Part shown: positions 34,510 through 43,458 of the stretch, piece after piece
Layout: each line of letters opens with the position of its first letter
Numbering within the stretch: the stretch's first letter is position 1
Source: Alphaproteobacteria bacterium HT1-32
Lineage (GTDB): Bacteria; Pseudomonadota; Alphaproteobacteria; Rhodospirillales; HT1-32
NCBI GenBank assembly: GCA_009649675.1
Contig: WJPL01000002.1
Coordinates: 558,001 to 622,000, forward strand
Length of the DNA: 64,000 nt
Direction of reading: 5' to 3'
Translations under genes and position numbers: made by a program
Notes under the pieces: generated by a model
What the model saw: only the letters and a program-made list of their open reading frames with translations
What the model was told of the DNA's origin: nothing
The model's database searches: none

Positions 34510-35439
34510 TCAGCCCCGGATATCTTCCGGAGTCAGGGTCAGGGACGCCCCCTGTTCTGTTTCAGTCAGCGTGGCGGCGAGGTGGTCGATGAATGATCGC
34601 ACCCGGGCGGAAAGGTTATGGCGTTCGGGGTAGACGGCTGAAATATGGGCGGTCTGCCGGAAGCCCGGGAGGACGATGCGCAGGTCCCCGTCACGTACAT
34701 GGCGGGCGATGTCCCATTCCGAGCGCAACATGATGCCGTGGCCCTGCAACACCCAGTCGAGCGCAACCTCGCCGTCATTGGTGCTGAGATCGCCACTGAC
34801 TTTTGCCGTCTGCATTTCGCCATTCTGATCGTCAAACCGCCAGAGGTCATAGGTGCCGTGGTCCTGTCGCAGTACGATGCAGTTATGCTTCTGCAGATCG
34901 CCAAGTGCTGCCGGCGTGCCGTGACGTTGCAGATAGGCGGGTGCCGCGCAGATATAACGGCGGTTACGAACCAGCAGGCGCATGACCATCTGGCTGTCGG
35001 GCGGTGCACCGAAGCGAATACCGACATCAATACCCTCCCGGACCAGATTAAGGGGGGCGTCGGACAGGATCAGCTGAATTTCAACTTCCGGATAGCGTTG
35101 CTTGTAGGCGGCTATCATCGGCGCAATGCAGGTACGGCCAAAGCGAAGGGTGGAGTTGATCCGGAGCAGACCTTTCGGTGTCTCGCGGGCGCCGGTGATT
35201 TTCTGTTCGAGTGACTCGATTTCACCGAGGATGCGTGATGCCTCGCGAAGATAGGTCTCGCCTTCACTGGTCAGGCTGACCCTTCGGGTTGTCCGGTTCA
35301 GCAACCGGACGCCAAGCCGGTCTTCAAGCCGTGCCAGCCGGCGACTGACGGCCGAGGCGGAAACCCCGATCTCCTGTCCCGTGCTGGTGAAACTCTCCCG
35401 TCGGGCAAGCAGGGCGAAGAAGGCGAGATCGCTTTCCAT
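34510..35439 (-). CDS. LysR family regulator (DmlR-like)
   Basis: A 309-residue LysR regulator with HTH near 1-60 (FFALLARRESFTSTGQEIGV, SASAVSRRLARLEDRLG). The effector domain (GLLRINSTLRFGRTCIAPMI, GIDVGIRFGAPPDS) matches the CrgA/DmlR subgroup. It is divergent from a tartrate/D-malate dehydrogenase gene, just as dmlR is from dmlA in E. coli, so control of that gene in response to D-malate or tartrate is the natural inference. ATG 35439 is preferred; a TTG at 35454 would place the start inside the inverted repeat. Confidence 0.88.
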   Translation of the reverse strand: MESDLAFFALLARRESFTSTGQEIGVSASAVSRRLARLEDRLGVRLLNRTTRRVSLTSEGETYLREASRILGEIESLEQKITGARETPKGLLRINSTLRFGRTCIAPMIAAYKQRYPEVEIQLILSDAPLNLVREGIDVGIRFGAPPDSQMVMRLLVRNRRYICAAPAYLQRHGTPAALGDLQKHNCIVLRQDHGTYDLWRFDDQNGEMQTAKVSGDLSTNDGEVALDWVLQGHGIMLRSEWDIARHVRDGDLRIVLPGFRQTAHISAVYPERHNLSARVRSFIDHLAATLTETEQGASLTLTPEDIRG

Positions 35440-35442
35440 AAC

Positions 35443-35461
35443 TGTTGTTATCAACGCAACA
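35443..35461. promoter_or_regulatory. Candidate LysR operator between the dmlR-like and dmlA-like genes
   Basis: TGTTG (35443-35447) and CAACA (35457-35461) form an inverted repeat with a nine-base spacer, directly upstream of the LysR start. A second inverted repeat, GACTG (35508-35512) and CAGTC (35517-35521), lies nearer the dehydrogenase. Either could be a binding site for the regulator; the match is by symmetry only. Confidence 0.4.
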
Positions 35462-35568
35462 ATGAAATGAGATTTATGAAATTATCAAACTGAATGTAAT
35501 TGTCTATGACTGTTCACAGTCAGAATTTCGGGCGATAAAGCAGCCCTGTCCACATCAAGGAGTTTCCC

Positions 35569-36645
35569 ATGCGTGAATATAGTATAGCCGCCGTCCCCGG
35601 TGATGGCATCGGAGGCGAGGTCATCCGCGCCGGCACCCGCGTTCTTCATGCCGTCGCAGAACGTGACGGGGGCTTTAAGCTGCGTGTTGAGGAATTCCCC
35701 TGGGGAACTGATTACTATCTCGAAACCGGCAAGATGATGCCGGATGACGGGCTGGCGACGCTCCGTCCGTTTGACGCCATCTATTTCGGTTCAGCGGGTG
35801 ATCCGCGTGTGCCGGACCATATTTCGTTGTGGGGCCTGCGCCTTGCCATCTGTCAGCCGTTTGATCAGTACGCGAATGTTCGCCCCTCACGCCTGCTTCC
35901 CGGCATCCGGGGGCCGCTGCGCGACGCGAAGCCGGAAGATGTCGACTGGGTAATCGTCCGGGAAAACTCGGAAGGTGAATATGCGGGTGTCGGTGGTCGG
36001 GTTCACACCGGACTGCCGGAAGAAGTCGGCATGGATGTTTCCGTTTTTACACGAACGGGTGTGGAACGTATTCAGCGGTTCGCGCTGGAACTCGCCCGGT
36101 CACGGCCCCGGAAGAAACTGACACTGGTCACGAAATCAAACGCCCAGCGTCACGGCATGGTGTTCTGGGATCAGGTGTTTGAAGAAGTCCGGCAGGACTT
36201 CCCGGATGTGGAAACCGACAAGATGCTGGTTGATGCCATGACAACGCGGATGGTGCTCGACCCCCGGTCCATCGATACGGTTGTGGCGACCAATCTGCAT
36301 GCTGATGTGCTGTCCGATCTGGCGGCGGCACTGACCGGTTCCATGGGCATTGCACCGACAGGGAACCTGCGTCCGGAACGGGATGCTCCCTCGATGTTCG
36401 AGCCGATTCATGGCTCTGCCTTTGATATCATGGGCAAAGGTATCGCCAATCCGATCGGCTCTTTCTGGTCGGCTGCGATGATGCTGGATCATCTGGGTGA
36501 GAAAGCGGCCGCCGCAGCACTGATGACGGCTGTTGAGCGTGTTACTGCCGACGGCAAGGTGCTGACGCGTGATCTTGGCGGCAATGCCACGACCGAACAG
36601 GTTACGGATGAAGTGCTGGCCGCTCTGGAAGGCCGCAACGACTAA
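35569..36645 (+). CDS. dmlA: Tartrate/D-malate dehydrogenase (decarboxylating)
   Basis: A 358-residue member of the isocitrate/isopropylmalate dehydrogenase superfamily, TtuC/DmlA group, oxidising and decarboxylating D-malate or tartrate with NAD+. Seen: VPGDGIGGEVIRAG, FEP-type substrate residues in RENSEGEYAGVGGR, KSNAQRHGMVFWDQVF with the catalytic lysine, and the metal-binding TNLHADVLSDLAAALTGSMG. SVFTRTGVERIQRFALELAR is the superfamily serine loop. Preceded by AAGGAG. Products would be pyruvate (from D-malate) or glycerate/oxaloglycolate (from tartrate). Confidence 0.93.
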   Translation: MREYSIAAVPGDGIGGEVIRAGTRVLHAVAERDGGFKLRVEEFPWGTDYYLETGKMMPDDGLATLRPFDAIYFGSAGDPRVPDHISLWGLRLAICQPFDQYANVRPSRLLPGIRGPLRDAKPEDVDWVIVRENSEGEYAGVGGRVHTGLPEEVGMDVSVFTRTGVERIQRFALELARSRPRKKLTLVTKSNAQRHGMVFWDQVFEEVRQDFPDVETDKMLVDAMTTRMVLDPRSIDTVVATNLHADVLSDLAAALTGSMGIAPTGNLRPERDAPSMFEPIHGSAFDIMGKGIANPIGSFWSAAMMLDHLGEKAAAAALMTAVERVTADGKVLTRDLGGNATTEQVTDEVLAALEGRND

Positions 36646-36949
36646 ACTATTCCGCTGCCCCGGTTGGTTTTCAGCCGGGGCAGGGACTGGTGTTGGAGTG
36701 ATGCCTGCTCGTCCGCGGTTCCCCGATCCGCAGCCGGAGACAGAAACTTCCTCTCCTGAAATGCTGGCTGGTCATCTCGTACCGGATTGCGGACAGCGAG
36801 ACCAATATCCGGATGGCACCTTTCATCGGCCAAAAATGCTTCTGGGCTCTCCATACAAGACGCGGAGAGAAACCACGTTCATCGTGAAGCGTCAGCCGGT
36901 GGTCTCCCGGTGATGATCCGGGACCACCCGTCAGAATCCACCCTGCAGG
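36646..36949. other. Intergenic region with one hairpin; no gene supported
   Basis: About 300 bases separate the dehydrogenase from the next, convergent LysR gene. A 9-bp hairpin (CTGCCCCGG 36655-36663 with CCGGGGCAG 36675-36683) nine bases after the stop probably ends the dehydrogenase message, though without a T run. Short open frames in the remainder lack ribosome sites and look accidental. Confidence 0.6.
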
Positions 36950-37834
36950 TTATGACAGTGTTTCAGCAAGTATGTCATAGACCTTGCGAATGCGGGGGCT
37001 GGTTCGGAGTTCCCGGTGGGTGACCAGCCACATGGGCACCATGACGTTTTCCAGTTCCGGGAAGGCGCATTCGAGACCGCCGAAGTGGCGGGCAACTTCC
37101 TCTGCCATGATGCCGATGCCGAGACCTTTACGAACCAGTTCCCAGACGACGGCACCGTTTTCTGACATCAGCATGAAGTTCTCAGCCGTCAGCGACAGAC
37201 CGATATCATTCAGCCATTCGGTAAACCGGTCTGTTTGTTCAAAGCCGATGAAGACGACACCCGAGAGGTCATCTGTCGCCTTTGGTCTGCCGATCTGATC
37301 CAGAAATTCAGGGGTTGCATATAACCGCATGGGGATGTTGCGCAGAAACCGGGCAATCAGATCCGGCTGTTCGGGGCGACCATGCCGGATTGCGATATCG
37401 GCCTCCCGGCGCCGAAGATCATGAACGTCGTTCGAGGCGACGATCTCGATGCTGATGCCCGGTGCCTCTTTCCGTAACCGTTTCAGGGCATCGGGCAGCA
37501 TATACATCGATATGCCATCAGTTGCGGTGATGCAGACATGGCCTGCGATGGTCTGTGACTGGCCCGATGCGGTCAGGGATATCCGTCCGGCAGCTTCGCC
37601 CATCGCCCGGACATGCTGCAAAAGCTCCAGCCCTGATGATGTGAGAAGCAGTTTCCGCCCCGGCCGTTCGAACAGAGTGACGCCGAGTTGCTGTTCAAGT
37701 GCGGCTACCTGCCGGCCCAGTGTCGGTTGCGACAAACGCAATGCACGAGCGGCGGCTGAGAAAGAGCCTTCTTCGGCGGTCACAAGGAAGGCCCGCACCT
37801 GATTCCAGTCGAACGCGATGGATGTCCAGTTCAT
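36950..37834 (-). CDS. LysR family transcriptional regulator
   Basis: A 294-residue LysR regulator. HTH near 10-65 (VRAFLVTAEEGSFSAAARAL, LSQPTLGRQVAALEQQLGV) and effector domain from about 90 (IAGHVCITATDGISMYMLPD). It is divergent from the methyltransferase-nnrU pair, separated by an AT-rich spacer (37835-37952) with repeated ATGTAT units, and probably controls it. Effector unknown. Confidence 0.88.
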   Translation of the reverse strand: MNWTSIAFDWNQVRAFLVTAEEGSFSAAARALRLSQPTLGRQVAALEQQLGVTLFERPGRKLLLTSSGLELLQHVRAMGEAAGRISLTASGQSQTIAGHVCITATDGISMYMLPDALKRLRKEAPGISIEIVASNDVHDLRRREADIAIRHGRPEQPDLIARFLRNIPMRLYATPEFLDQIGRPKATDDLSGVVFIGFEQTDRFTEWLNDIGLSLTAENFMLMSENGAVVWELVRKGLGIGIMAEEVARHFGGLECAFPELENVMVPMWLVTHRELRTSPRIRKVYDILAETLS

Positions 37835-37952
37835 GCAAATATGTATATAGGCCAGTTATATTTAGGCAATTTATTCTGCGATAATGTATGTATAGAACCC
37901 ACGCCAGCAAAATGGTGGTGATGATGCCATCACAAGCGAGGGAAATAATCTG

Positions 37953-38573
37953 ATGACCACAAACAGTGCCTTCTGGGACCGTATCGCGCCGCGTTATGCC
38001 CGCAGCCGGATATCAGATCAGGCGTCGTATGATCGAAAGCTTGCTGTCACACGGGAACATCTGGCACCTGAGATGGATGTGCTGGAATTCGGGTGCGGTA
38101 CAGGTTCAACAGCAATTCTGCATGCCCCCTTCGTCCGGCAGATCACGGCTATCGATATCTCCGGGCGGATGCTCGATATTGCCCGCACGAAAGCGGCAGA
38201 TGCGGGAATTGAAAATCTGTCATTCCGGCAGGACGGCATCGAGAGCTTCGAGGCAGATGGCCGGAGATGGGATGTGGTGATGGGGCACAGCATTCTGCAT
38301 CTGCTGGCCGACCGTCAGGCGACGTTCAATAAGGTTCACAGTTTGCTCAGGCCGGGTGGTCGTTTCATCACGTCGACGCCCTGTCTCAGCGGTCCGATGT
38401 CCTGGCTGAAACCGGTTCTGCCGGTTGCAAGGGGCTTTGGTCTGGTGCCGGAAGTTGCGTTCTTCACGCCTGCTACCCTGGAACAGGAGATCAGCGCCGC
38501 AGGTTTTAACATCGAACACAGATGGCAGCCCGGCAGAACGAAGGCGCTGTTTCTGATTGCTGTAAAGGATTGA
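37953..38573 (+). CDS. Class I SAM-dependent methyltransferase
   Basis: A 206-residue methyltransferase. The SAM-binding glycine motif is VLEFGCGTGSTAI near 44-56, motif II acid in ITAIDISGRMLDIAR, and motif post-I FRQDGIESFEADGRRWDVVM; GGRFITSTPCLSG follows. It resembles the Methyltransf_11/25 (UbiE-like) group. Acceptor unknown. The nnrU-family gene starts four bases downstream. Confidence 0.88.
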   Translation: MTTNSAFWDRIAPRYARSRISDQASYDRKLAVTREHLAPEMDVLEFGCGTGSTAILHAPFVRQITAIDISGRMLDIARTKAADAGIENLSFRQDGIESFEADGRRWDVVMGHSILHLLADRQATFNKVHSLLRPGGRFITSTPCLSGPMSWLKPVLPVARGFGLVPEVAFFTPATLEQEISAAGFNIEHRWQPGRTKALFLIAVKD

Positions 38574-38577
38574 TCCC

Positions 38578-39120
38578 ATGACGTTGCTTCTGTCAGGCCT
38601 TGTGCTCTGGATTGCGGCCCATCTGTTCCGGCGGGTCATGCCGCGTCAACGTGAGGCCATGGGTAAGTGGGGCAGGCCGGTCGTCGCCATTCTGATCGTC
38701 ATCAGTGTCGTCATGATGATCTTCGGATACAGGGAAGCCGAGGAGACGTTTCTGTATGTCTTGCCAGGCTGGAGCTGGCATCTGAACAATCTTCTGATGC
38801 TGGTGGCGTTATTCCTGATGGATGTGGGGAGGGTGCGTGGTGTTGTCCGTACCTGGATTCGTCACCCTATGCTGACGGGTGTTCTGGTCTGGTCGGTGGC
38901 GCATCTGCTGGTAAATGGCGATCTGCCGTCACTGGTGCTGTTTGGAGGCATGGCAGTCTGGGCGGTACTGGAGATGGTCGTCATCAACCGCGCCGAAGGA
39001 GAATGGCAACGCCCTGAACGCGGAACCTGGTTCGGTGACGGCAAAATTCTTGTCCTGTCGCTGGTGCTGTATGCTGTGATCGTTGGTATTCACGGCTGGC
39101 TGGGTCACCCCGTATTCTAG
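38578..39120 (+). CDS. nnrU: NnrU family membrane protein
   Basis: A 180-residue membrane protein with about five to six helices and the NnrU signature IRHPMLTGVLVWSVAHLLVN followed by DLPSLVLFGGMAVWAVLEM. The founding member sits with nitrite/nitric oxide reductase genes, but most homologues are found elsewhere and have no known biochemical role; a distant relation to isoprenylcysteine methyltransferase-like membrane enzymes and 15-cis-zeta-carotene isomerase has been noted for the family. It follows a methyltransferase gene by four bases, and no denitrification genes are in view. Confidence 0.87.
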   Translation: MTLLLSGLVLWIAAHLFRRVMPRQREAMGKWGRPVVAILIVISVVMMIFGYREAEETFLYVLPGWSWHLNNLLMLVALFLMDVGRVRGVVRTWIRHPMLTGVLVWSVAHLLVNGDLPSLVLFGGMAVWAVLEMVVINRAEGEWQRPERGTWFGDGKILVLSLVLYAVIVGIHGWLGHPVF

Positions 39121-39352
39121 CCCCCAGGCACTCTATGGTGTGATTTCCCGCCTGAACCGGGAGCCCTGATCCTTTCCTCCATAGCCTGTCAGCCAAGCTT
39201 GAACCCGCACAGTCCGGCGTTTTCTGAAGGATCAATCCTGCAGAATGTCGCGGACTGAACAAAATAAGCGGGGAACAGGGTTTTGGTATTCGGGCCGGAA
39301 ATGATAGGACTCTGCGAATCACTGGAAGAAATCATAACAAATGGGGGTTGAA

Positions 39353-40981
39353 ATGAATGATTCCACCGAGCCTGTTCCTGAAGAAGTTCCGCATCCGATT
39401 GATACGGAATTTGAAACAGGGCAGCATAATATCACGCCATTCGGGCTTGATATTCACAATCCGGTCTTCTTGATTTCAGGGCTGTCGATTGTTGTTTTCG
39501 TCTTCATCACACTTGCTTTTCAGGCGGATGCCACGGAATTCTTTGGCTGGCTGCGTCCATTCCTGACGTCAAACTTCGACTGGTTCTTCCTGGCGTCGGC
39601 AAATGTGTTCGTGCTGTTCAGCATTTTCCTGATGATCTCACCCCTCGGCAAAATTCGCCTTGGCGGAGATGATGCAACGCCGGATTACAGCTACCTCGGC
39701 TGGTTTGCGATGTTGTTCGCAGCGGGCATGGGGATCGGCCTGATGTTCTTTGGTGTTTCCGAGCCGATGTCGCATTTCGCGTCCTCCATGGGCGGGGTCG
39801 CATCAGAAGGCGGTGTACGAACAGACTGGGCACCGCTGGGGGCCGCAGCAGGGGATATCGAGGCAGCCCGTAATCTGGGCATGGCAGCCACGATCTTCCA
39901 CTGGGCACTTCACCCCTGGGCAATCTATGCGGTTCTGGCACTGTCTCTGGCGTTCTTTACCTATAATCGTGGTTTGCCGCTGACGCTGCGTTCAGCCTTT
40001 TACCCGCTGCTTGGCGACCGGGTCTGGGGCTGGTGGGGTCATATGATCGACATCCTTGCCGTCTTCGCGACCCTGTTTGGTCTGGCCACAAGCCTCGGCT
40101 TCGGCACGGAGCAGGCGCTTGCCGGTCTGAACTATCTGTTCGGCTGGAGTACGGGTAACGGAGCGAAGGTTATCCTGATTGCGGCGATTACCGGTCTGGC
40201 CATGATCTCGGTGATCCGGGGACTTGATGGCGGTGTTAAGGTGCTGTCCGAAATCAATATCGGTCTGGCCGCGCTGCTGTTGCTGTTCATCATTATTGTC
40301 GGCCCGACAGCGACGATCTTCGAGACGATCCTCTCCGGTGGACTTGCCTATGTGAAGGAAGTCGTACCGCTTTCAATGCCGTTCGGTCGTGAAGATGCGA
40401 ATTTCTCACAGGGCTGGACTGCATTTTACTGGGCCTGGTGGATTTCCTGGTCACCGTTTGTCGGCATGTTCATTGCCCGGGTATCCCGGGGTCGGACGGT
40501 GCGGGAATTCATGTTCTGCGTCATCGTCATTCCGACGCTGGTCAGTGTTGTCTGGATGGGTGCTTTCGGTGGAACGGCCATTGCGCAGGTGGTTGCCGAT
40601 GCGGCAGCTCCGGTTAAGGCTGCTGCACTTGAACTGAAACTGTTCGAGATGCTGAAGCCTCTGCCCTTTGCCATGTTCACCTCGTTTCTGGGTATCATTC
40701 TGGTGCTGGTGTTCTTTGTCACCTCATCAGATTCCGGTTCGCTGGTGATTGATACCATCACGGCTGGCGGCAAGACGAATGCACCGGTTTCACAGCGTGT
40801 GTTCTGGTGCACCTTTGAAGGTGTTGTTGCGGCAACCCTGCTACTGGTTGGCGGGGCAGGAGCCCTGACAGCCCTGCAGGCAATGGCGGTATCAACCGGC
40901 TTTCCCTTCACCATCGTTCTGCTGGTGATGTGTGTCAGTCTGTATATCGGGTTGCGACAATCAGCGAAGCTGACCAAGTAA
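39353..40981 (+). CDS. BCCT family transporter (betaine/carnitine/choline)
   Basis: A 542-residue inner-membrane transporter with about twelve helices. Family signatures: FAAGMGIGLMFFGVSEPMSH, FHWALHPWAIYAVLALSLAF, GLATSLGFGTEQALAGLNYL and the aromatic WTAFYWAWWISWSPFVGMFI motif that lines the trimethylammonium pocket. It imports quaternary ammonium compounds, as osmoprotectants or carbon and nitrogen sources, or structurally related sulfonium compounds. ATG 39353 follows a G-rich ribosome site; an in-frame ATG at 39341 is possible. It has its own strong terminator. Confidence 0.94.
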   Translation: MNDSTEPVPEEVPHPIDTEFETGQHNITPFGLDIHNPVFLISGLSIVVFVFITLAFQADATEFFGWLRPFLTSNFDWFFLASANVFVLFSIFLMISPLGKIRLGGDDATPDYSYLGWFAMLFAAGMGIGLMFFGVSEPMSHFASSMGGVASEGGVRTDWAPLGAAAGDIEAARNLGMAATIFHWALHPWAIYAVLALSLAFFTYNRGLPLTLRSAFYPLLGDRVWGWWGHMIDILAVFATLFGLATSLGFGTEQALAGLNYLFGWSTGNGAKVILIAAITGLAMISVIRGLDGGVKVLSEINIGLAALLLLFIIIVGPTATIFETILSGGLAYVKEVVPLSMPFGREDANFSQGWTAFYWAWWISWSPFVGMFIARVSRGRTVREFMFCVIVIPTLVSVVWMGAFGGTAIAQVVADAAAPVKAAALELKLFEMLKPLPFAMFTSFLGIILVLVFFVTSSDSGSLVIDTITAGGKTNAPVSQRVFWCTFEGVVAATLLLVGGAGALTALQAMAVSTGFPFTIVLLVMCVSLYIGLRQSAKLTK

Positions 40982-41002
40982 CAACCGGATCAAAGCCGGA
41001 TC

Positions 41003-41037
41003 AGCCCCCGCATCTCTGGTGCGGGGGCTTTTTTTTG
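41003..41037 (+). terminator. Intrinsic terminator after the BCCT gene
   Basis: AGCCCCCGCA (41003-41012) pairs with TGCGGGGGCT (41020-41029) around a seven-base loop, followed by at least seven T residues. Confidence 0.93.
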
Positions 41038-41121
41038 ACTGATCCGGACCTGGCGGAAAGTATAGGGATGTTGTCCGGGATTACGGATGACATCATGGTG
41101 TGAATCTCTTAAACCGCTGAA

Positions 41122-41601
41122 ATGACACAGCCAACCCTACACTTGTTTTGCGGCAAGATGGCCGCTGGAAAGTCGACTCTCGCTGCCAGTATTGCCGCTG
41201 AAGAGGGCGCGGTTCTGGTGAATGAAGACAACTGGAACAACCTTCTCTGGCCTGGCGAGATAAGAACCATCGAGGACTATGCCGACAGGGCTGGCAGACT
41301 TCGGAAGGTTCTGTTTCCGATGCTGGTTGAGATGCTTCGTTCGGGAATGTCTGTTGTTCTGGATTTTCCGGGCAACACCCGGCGTCAGCGCGCGGGCCTG
41401 ATCAGTCTTTCGCAAGCGGCAGGTGTCGGTCATGTCCTCCACCTGATCGAGACCAGCGATGAGGAGTGCAAACGCCGGCTGAAAATTCGCAATGCCTCTG
41501 GCGAGCATCCGTTTGCACCGACAGAAGCAGACTTTGAATTGTTCAGCAGCTATTTCGAACTTCCATCTTCCGACGAAGGCCTGATGATCATAAAGCATTG
41601 A
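41122..41601 (+). CDS. Small P-loop ATPase/kinase (AAA_33-like)
   Basis: A 159-residue P-loop protein. Walker A is FCGKMAAGKSTLAASIAAEE; a VVLDFPGNTRRQRAGL segment and ETSDEECKRRLKIRNASGEH (a lid-like arginine region) match the zeta-toxin/AAA_33 group of small kinases that phosphorylate antibiotics, sugars or nucleotides. It stands alone with no antitoxin-like partner next to it, so a toxin role is unlikely. Substrate unknown. Confidence 0.85.
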   Translation: MTQPTLHLFCGKMAAGKSTLAASIAAEEGAVLVNEDNWNNLLWPGEIRTIEDYADRAGRLRKVLFPMLVEMLRSGMSVVLDFPGNTRRQRAGLISLSQAAGVGHVLHLIETSDEECKRRLKIRNASGEHPFAPTEADFELFSSYFELPSSDEGLMIIKH

Positions 41602-41692
41602 ATTTATGGCCCGCTGATAAGGTCTGGACAATTTTTCCCTTGGGCGACAGGGCATTGGGCTATATCAAGAGGCCACATTTATCAGGAGTGAG

Positions 41693-42742
41693 ATGATGAC
41701 TGCGGAGCCGACACGGATCGCGATTCTTGGAGCCAGTGGATATACGGGAGCGGAGCTTGTGCGTCTGCTGAGCCGACACACGGGCGGACGAATTGTGGCA
41801 ATGACGGCTGATCGCAAGGCCGGGGTGCCCTTTCGCGAAGTCTACCCGCATCTGGGACAGCTTGATCTGCCGGAACTCGACAAGGTTGAAGATGTCGACT
41901 GGTCGGGTGTCGATTTCGTTTTTTGCGGACTGCCGCACGGTACCACTCAGGAAATCATTGCCGGGCTGCCGGATCATGTCCGGATTGTCGATCTGTCCGC
42001 AGATTTCCGGTTCACCAGCCTTGAGACCTATGCGATCTGGTACGGGCATGAACATCTGGCACCGGACCTCCAGAAGGATGCCGTCTATGGACTGACGGAA
42101 ATCAAGCGGGAGGCGATTCACGGGGCGCGTCTTGTGGCCAATCCCGGTTGCTACACCACCGGTGCAGAACTGCCGCTGATCCCGCTGCTTATCGCAGACC
42201 AGATTGAACGCGATAACATCATTATTGATGCGAAGTCAGGTGTCACCGGCGCCGGGCGCGCGCCGAAGGAAGGCACCTTGTATTCGGAGGTGTCGGAAGG
42301 CATCCATGCCTATGGTGTGGCCAAACACCGTCATGCGGTCGAGATCGATCAGGAACTGACGGAAGCTGCCGGTGAGCCGATCACCGTTACCTTCACACCG
42401 CATCTGATGCCAATGAACCGTGGCATTCTGTCGACCATCTATGTCACCCTGAAACCGGGTGTCAGCGCCAGTGATCTGCATGCCACCCTGGCGGCGCGAT
42501 ATGCTGACGAGCCTTTTGTCGGTATCCTGCCGGAAGGCGAAGTTCCGGCCACACGCCATGTCCGCGGATCGAACTACACGCTGATTGGTGTTGTTGCAGA
42601 CCGTGTAAAGGGGCGTGCGATCATCATCAGTGCGCTCGATAATCTGGTGAAGGGTGCATCGGGACAGGCGATCCAGAACATGAATGTCATGCTGGGCCTG
42701 CCGGAGACGCTGGGCCTCGATCAGCAGCCCCTGTTCCCATAA
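41693..42742 (+). CDS. argC: N-acetyl-gamma-glutamyl-phosphate reductase
   Basis: A 349-residue enzyme of arginine biosynthesis that reduces N-acetylglutamyl-phosphate to the semialdehyde with NADPH. Motifs: RIAILGASGYTGAELVRLL (nucleotide binding), FCGLPHGTTQEI, DLSADFRF, catalytic cysteine in VANPGCYTTGAEL, and FTPHLMPMNRGIL (catalytic His). Two adjacent ATGs (41693 and 41696) follow AGGAG; either may be used. No other arginine genes are adjacent. Confidence 0.96.
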   Translation: MMTAEPTRIAILGASGYTGAELVRLLSRHTGGRIVAMTADRKAGVPFREVYPHLGQLDLPELDKVEDVDWSGVDFVFCGLPHGTTQEIIAGLPDHVRIVDLSADFRFTSLETYAIWYGHEHLAPDLQKDAVYGLTEIKREAIHGARLVANPGCYTTGAELPLIPLLIADQIERDNIIIDAKSGVTGAGRAPKEGTLYSEVSEGIHAYGVAKHRHAVEIDQELTEAAGEPITVTFTPHLMPMNRGILSTIYVTLKPGVSASDLHATLAARYADEPFVGILPEGEVPATRHVRGSNYTLIGVVADRVKGRAIIISALDNLVKGASGQAIQNMNVMLGLPETLGLDQQPLFP

Positions 42743-42819
42743 GTTCAGCCAAGACCTCAAGCCCTCACCCTGAACCTGTTTCAGAGGCAGGGGAGGCTTT
42801 TATCAACGGAGAAATACCC

Positions 42820-43350
42820 ATGAGCGGCCTTATTCTGCCTTACAACGATATCCTTCCGAAAATTGCCGATGATGCCTTTATCGCACAGAACGCTGTCATC
42901 ATTGGTGATGTCGAAATCGGGCCGGAAGCGAATATCTGGTACAATGTTGTCGTTCGCGGGGATGTGGCGAGCATCCGAATTGGTGCGCGTGCCAATATTC
43001 AGGATGGTACGATTGTGCATGTCAGCCGTGGTCGCGCAGGCACCGTTATCGGTGACGATGTGACCATCGGGCATATGGCGATCATTCACGCCTGCACCCT
43101 GGAATCTCATGCGTTTGTCGGCATGGGAGCAACAGTCATGGACGGTGCTGTCGTTGAAGGCGGCGGCATGGTTGCAGCCGGTGCGTTGCTGACACCGAAC
43201 AAGCGGGTGAAAAAGGGTGAACTCTGGTCCGGCAGCCCGGCGAAGTACTGGCGCCAGCTGACAGACGAAGAAAACCGTACATTGCCGCAGACCGCTGCGC
43301 ATTATGCGAAGATGGCGCAGTCTTATCGCAAGGTCGCCGAAGGCAAGTAA
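42820..43350 (+). CDS. Gamma-class carbonic anhydrase family protein
   Basis: A 176-residue left-handed beta-helix protein of the gamma-carbonic anhydrase/YrdA family. Hexapeptide repeats run from about 20 to 130. Three metal-ligand histidines are visible: one in GTIVHVSR, then two in TIGHMAIIHAC. The Cam-type acidic loop is absent, as in YrdA/CaiE-like homologues, so hydratase activity is uncertain. It is followed by a terminator. Confidence 0.9.
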   Translation: MSGLILPYNDILPKIADDAFIAQNAVIIGDVEIGPEANIWYNVVVRGDVASIRIGARANIQDGTIVHVSRGRAGTVIGDDVTIGHMAIIHACTLESHAFVGMGATVMDGAVVEGGGMVAAGALLTPNKRVKKGELWSGSPAKYWRQLTDEENRTLPQTAAHYAKMAQSYRKVAEGK

Positions 43351-43373
43351 AGCGACGGAAGATCAGACGGGAG

Positions 43374-43408
43374 GGCAGCCCGCAGCTGATGCAGGCTGCC
43401 TTTTCTTT
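43374..43408 (+). terminator. Intrinsic terminator after the carbonic anhydrase-like gene
   Basis: GGCAGCC (43374-43380) pairs with GGCTGCC (43394-43400); a further pairing within the 13-base loop is possible. TTTTCTTT follows. Confidence 0.8.
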
Positions 43409-43423
43409 GTCCTGATTTTACAC

Positions 43424-43439
43424 TTTACGTAAACGTAAA
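43424..43439. promoter_or_regulatory. LiuR-type operator (perfect 7-2-7 palindrome)
   Basis: TTTACGT-AA-ACGTAAA is a perfect inverted repeat immediately upstream of the MerR-family gene. It closely resembles the published consensus for LiuR, the MerR-type regulator of branched-chain amino acid degradation in proteobacteria. A -35-like TTTACA (43417-43422) lies just before it, the usual MerR arrangement with the operator between -35 and -10. No second copy was noticed elsewhere in the window. Confidence 0.75.
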
Positions 43440-43458
43440 CTTGATGCATCGTTCTGCA

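Noticed and set aside
36701-36913. A possible small gene between the dehydrogenase and the LysR gene
   Set aside because: The frame is proline- and charge-rich, lacks a ribosome site and has no recognisable fold; it looks like chance in GC-rich DNA.
41122-41601. Zeta-toxin of a toxin-antitoxin pair
   Set aside because: Walker A and overall size fit small kinases, but there is no small antitoxin gene upstream or downstream and the gene stands alone.
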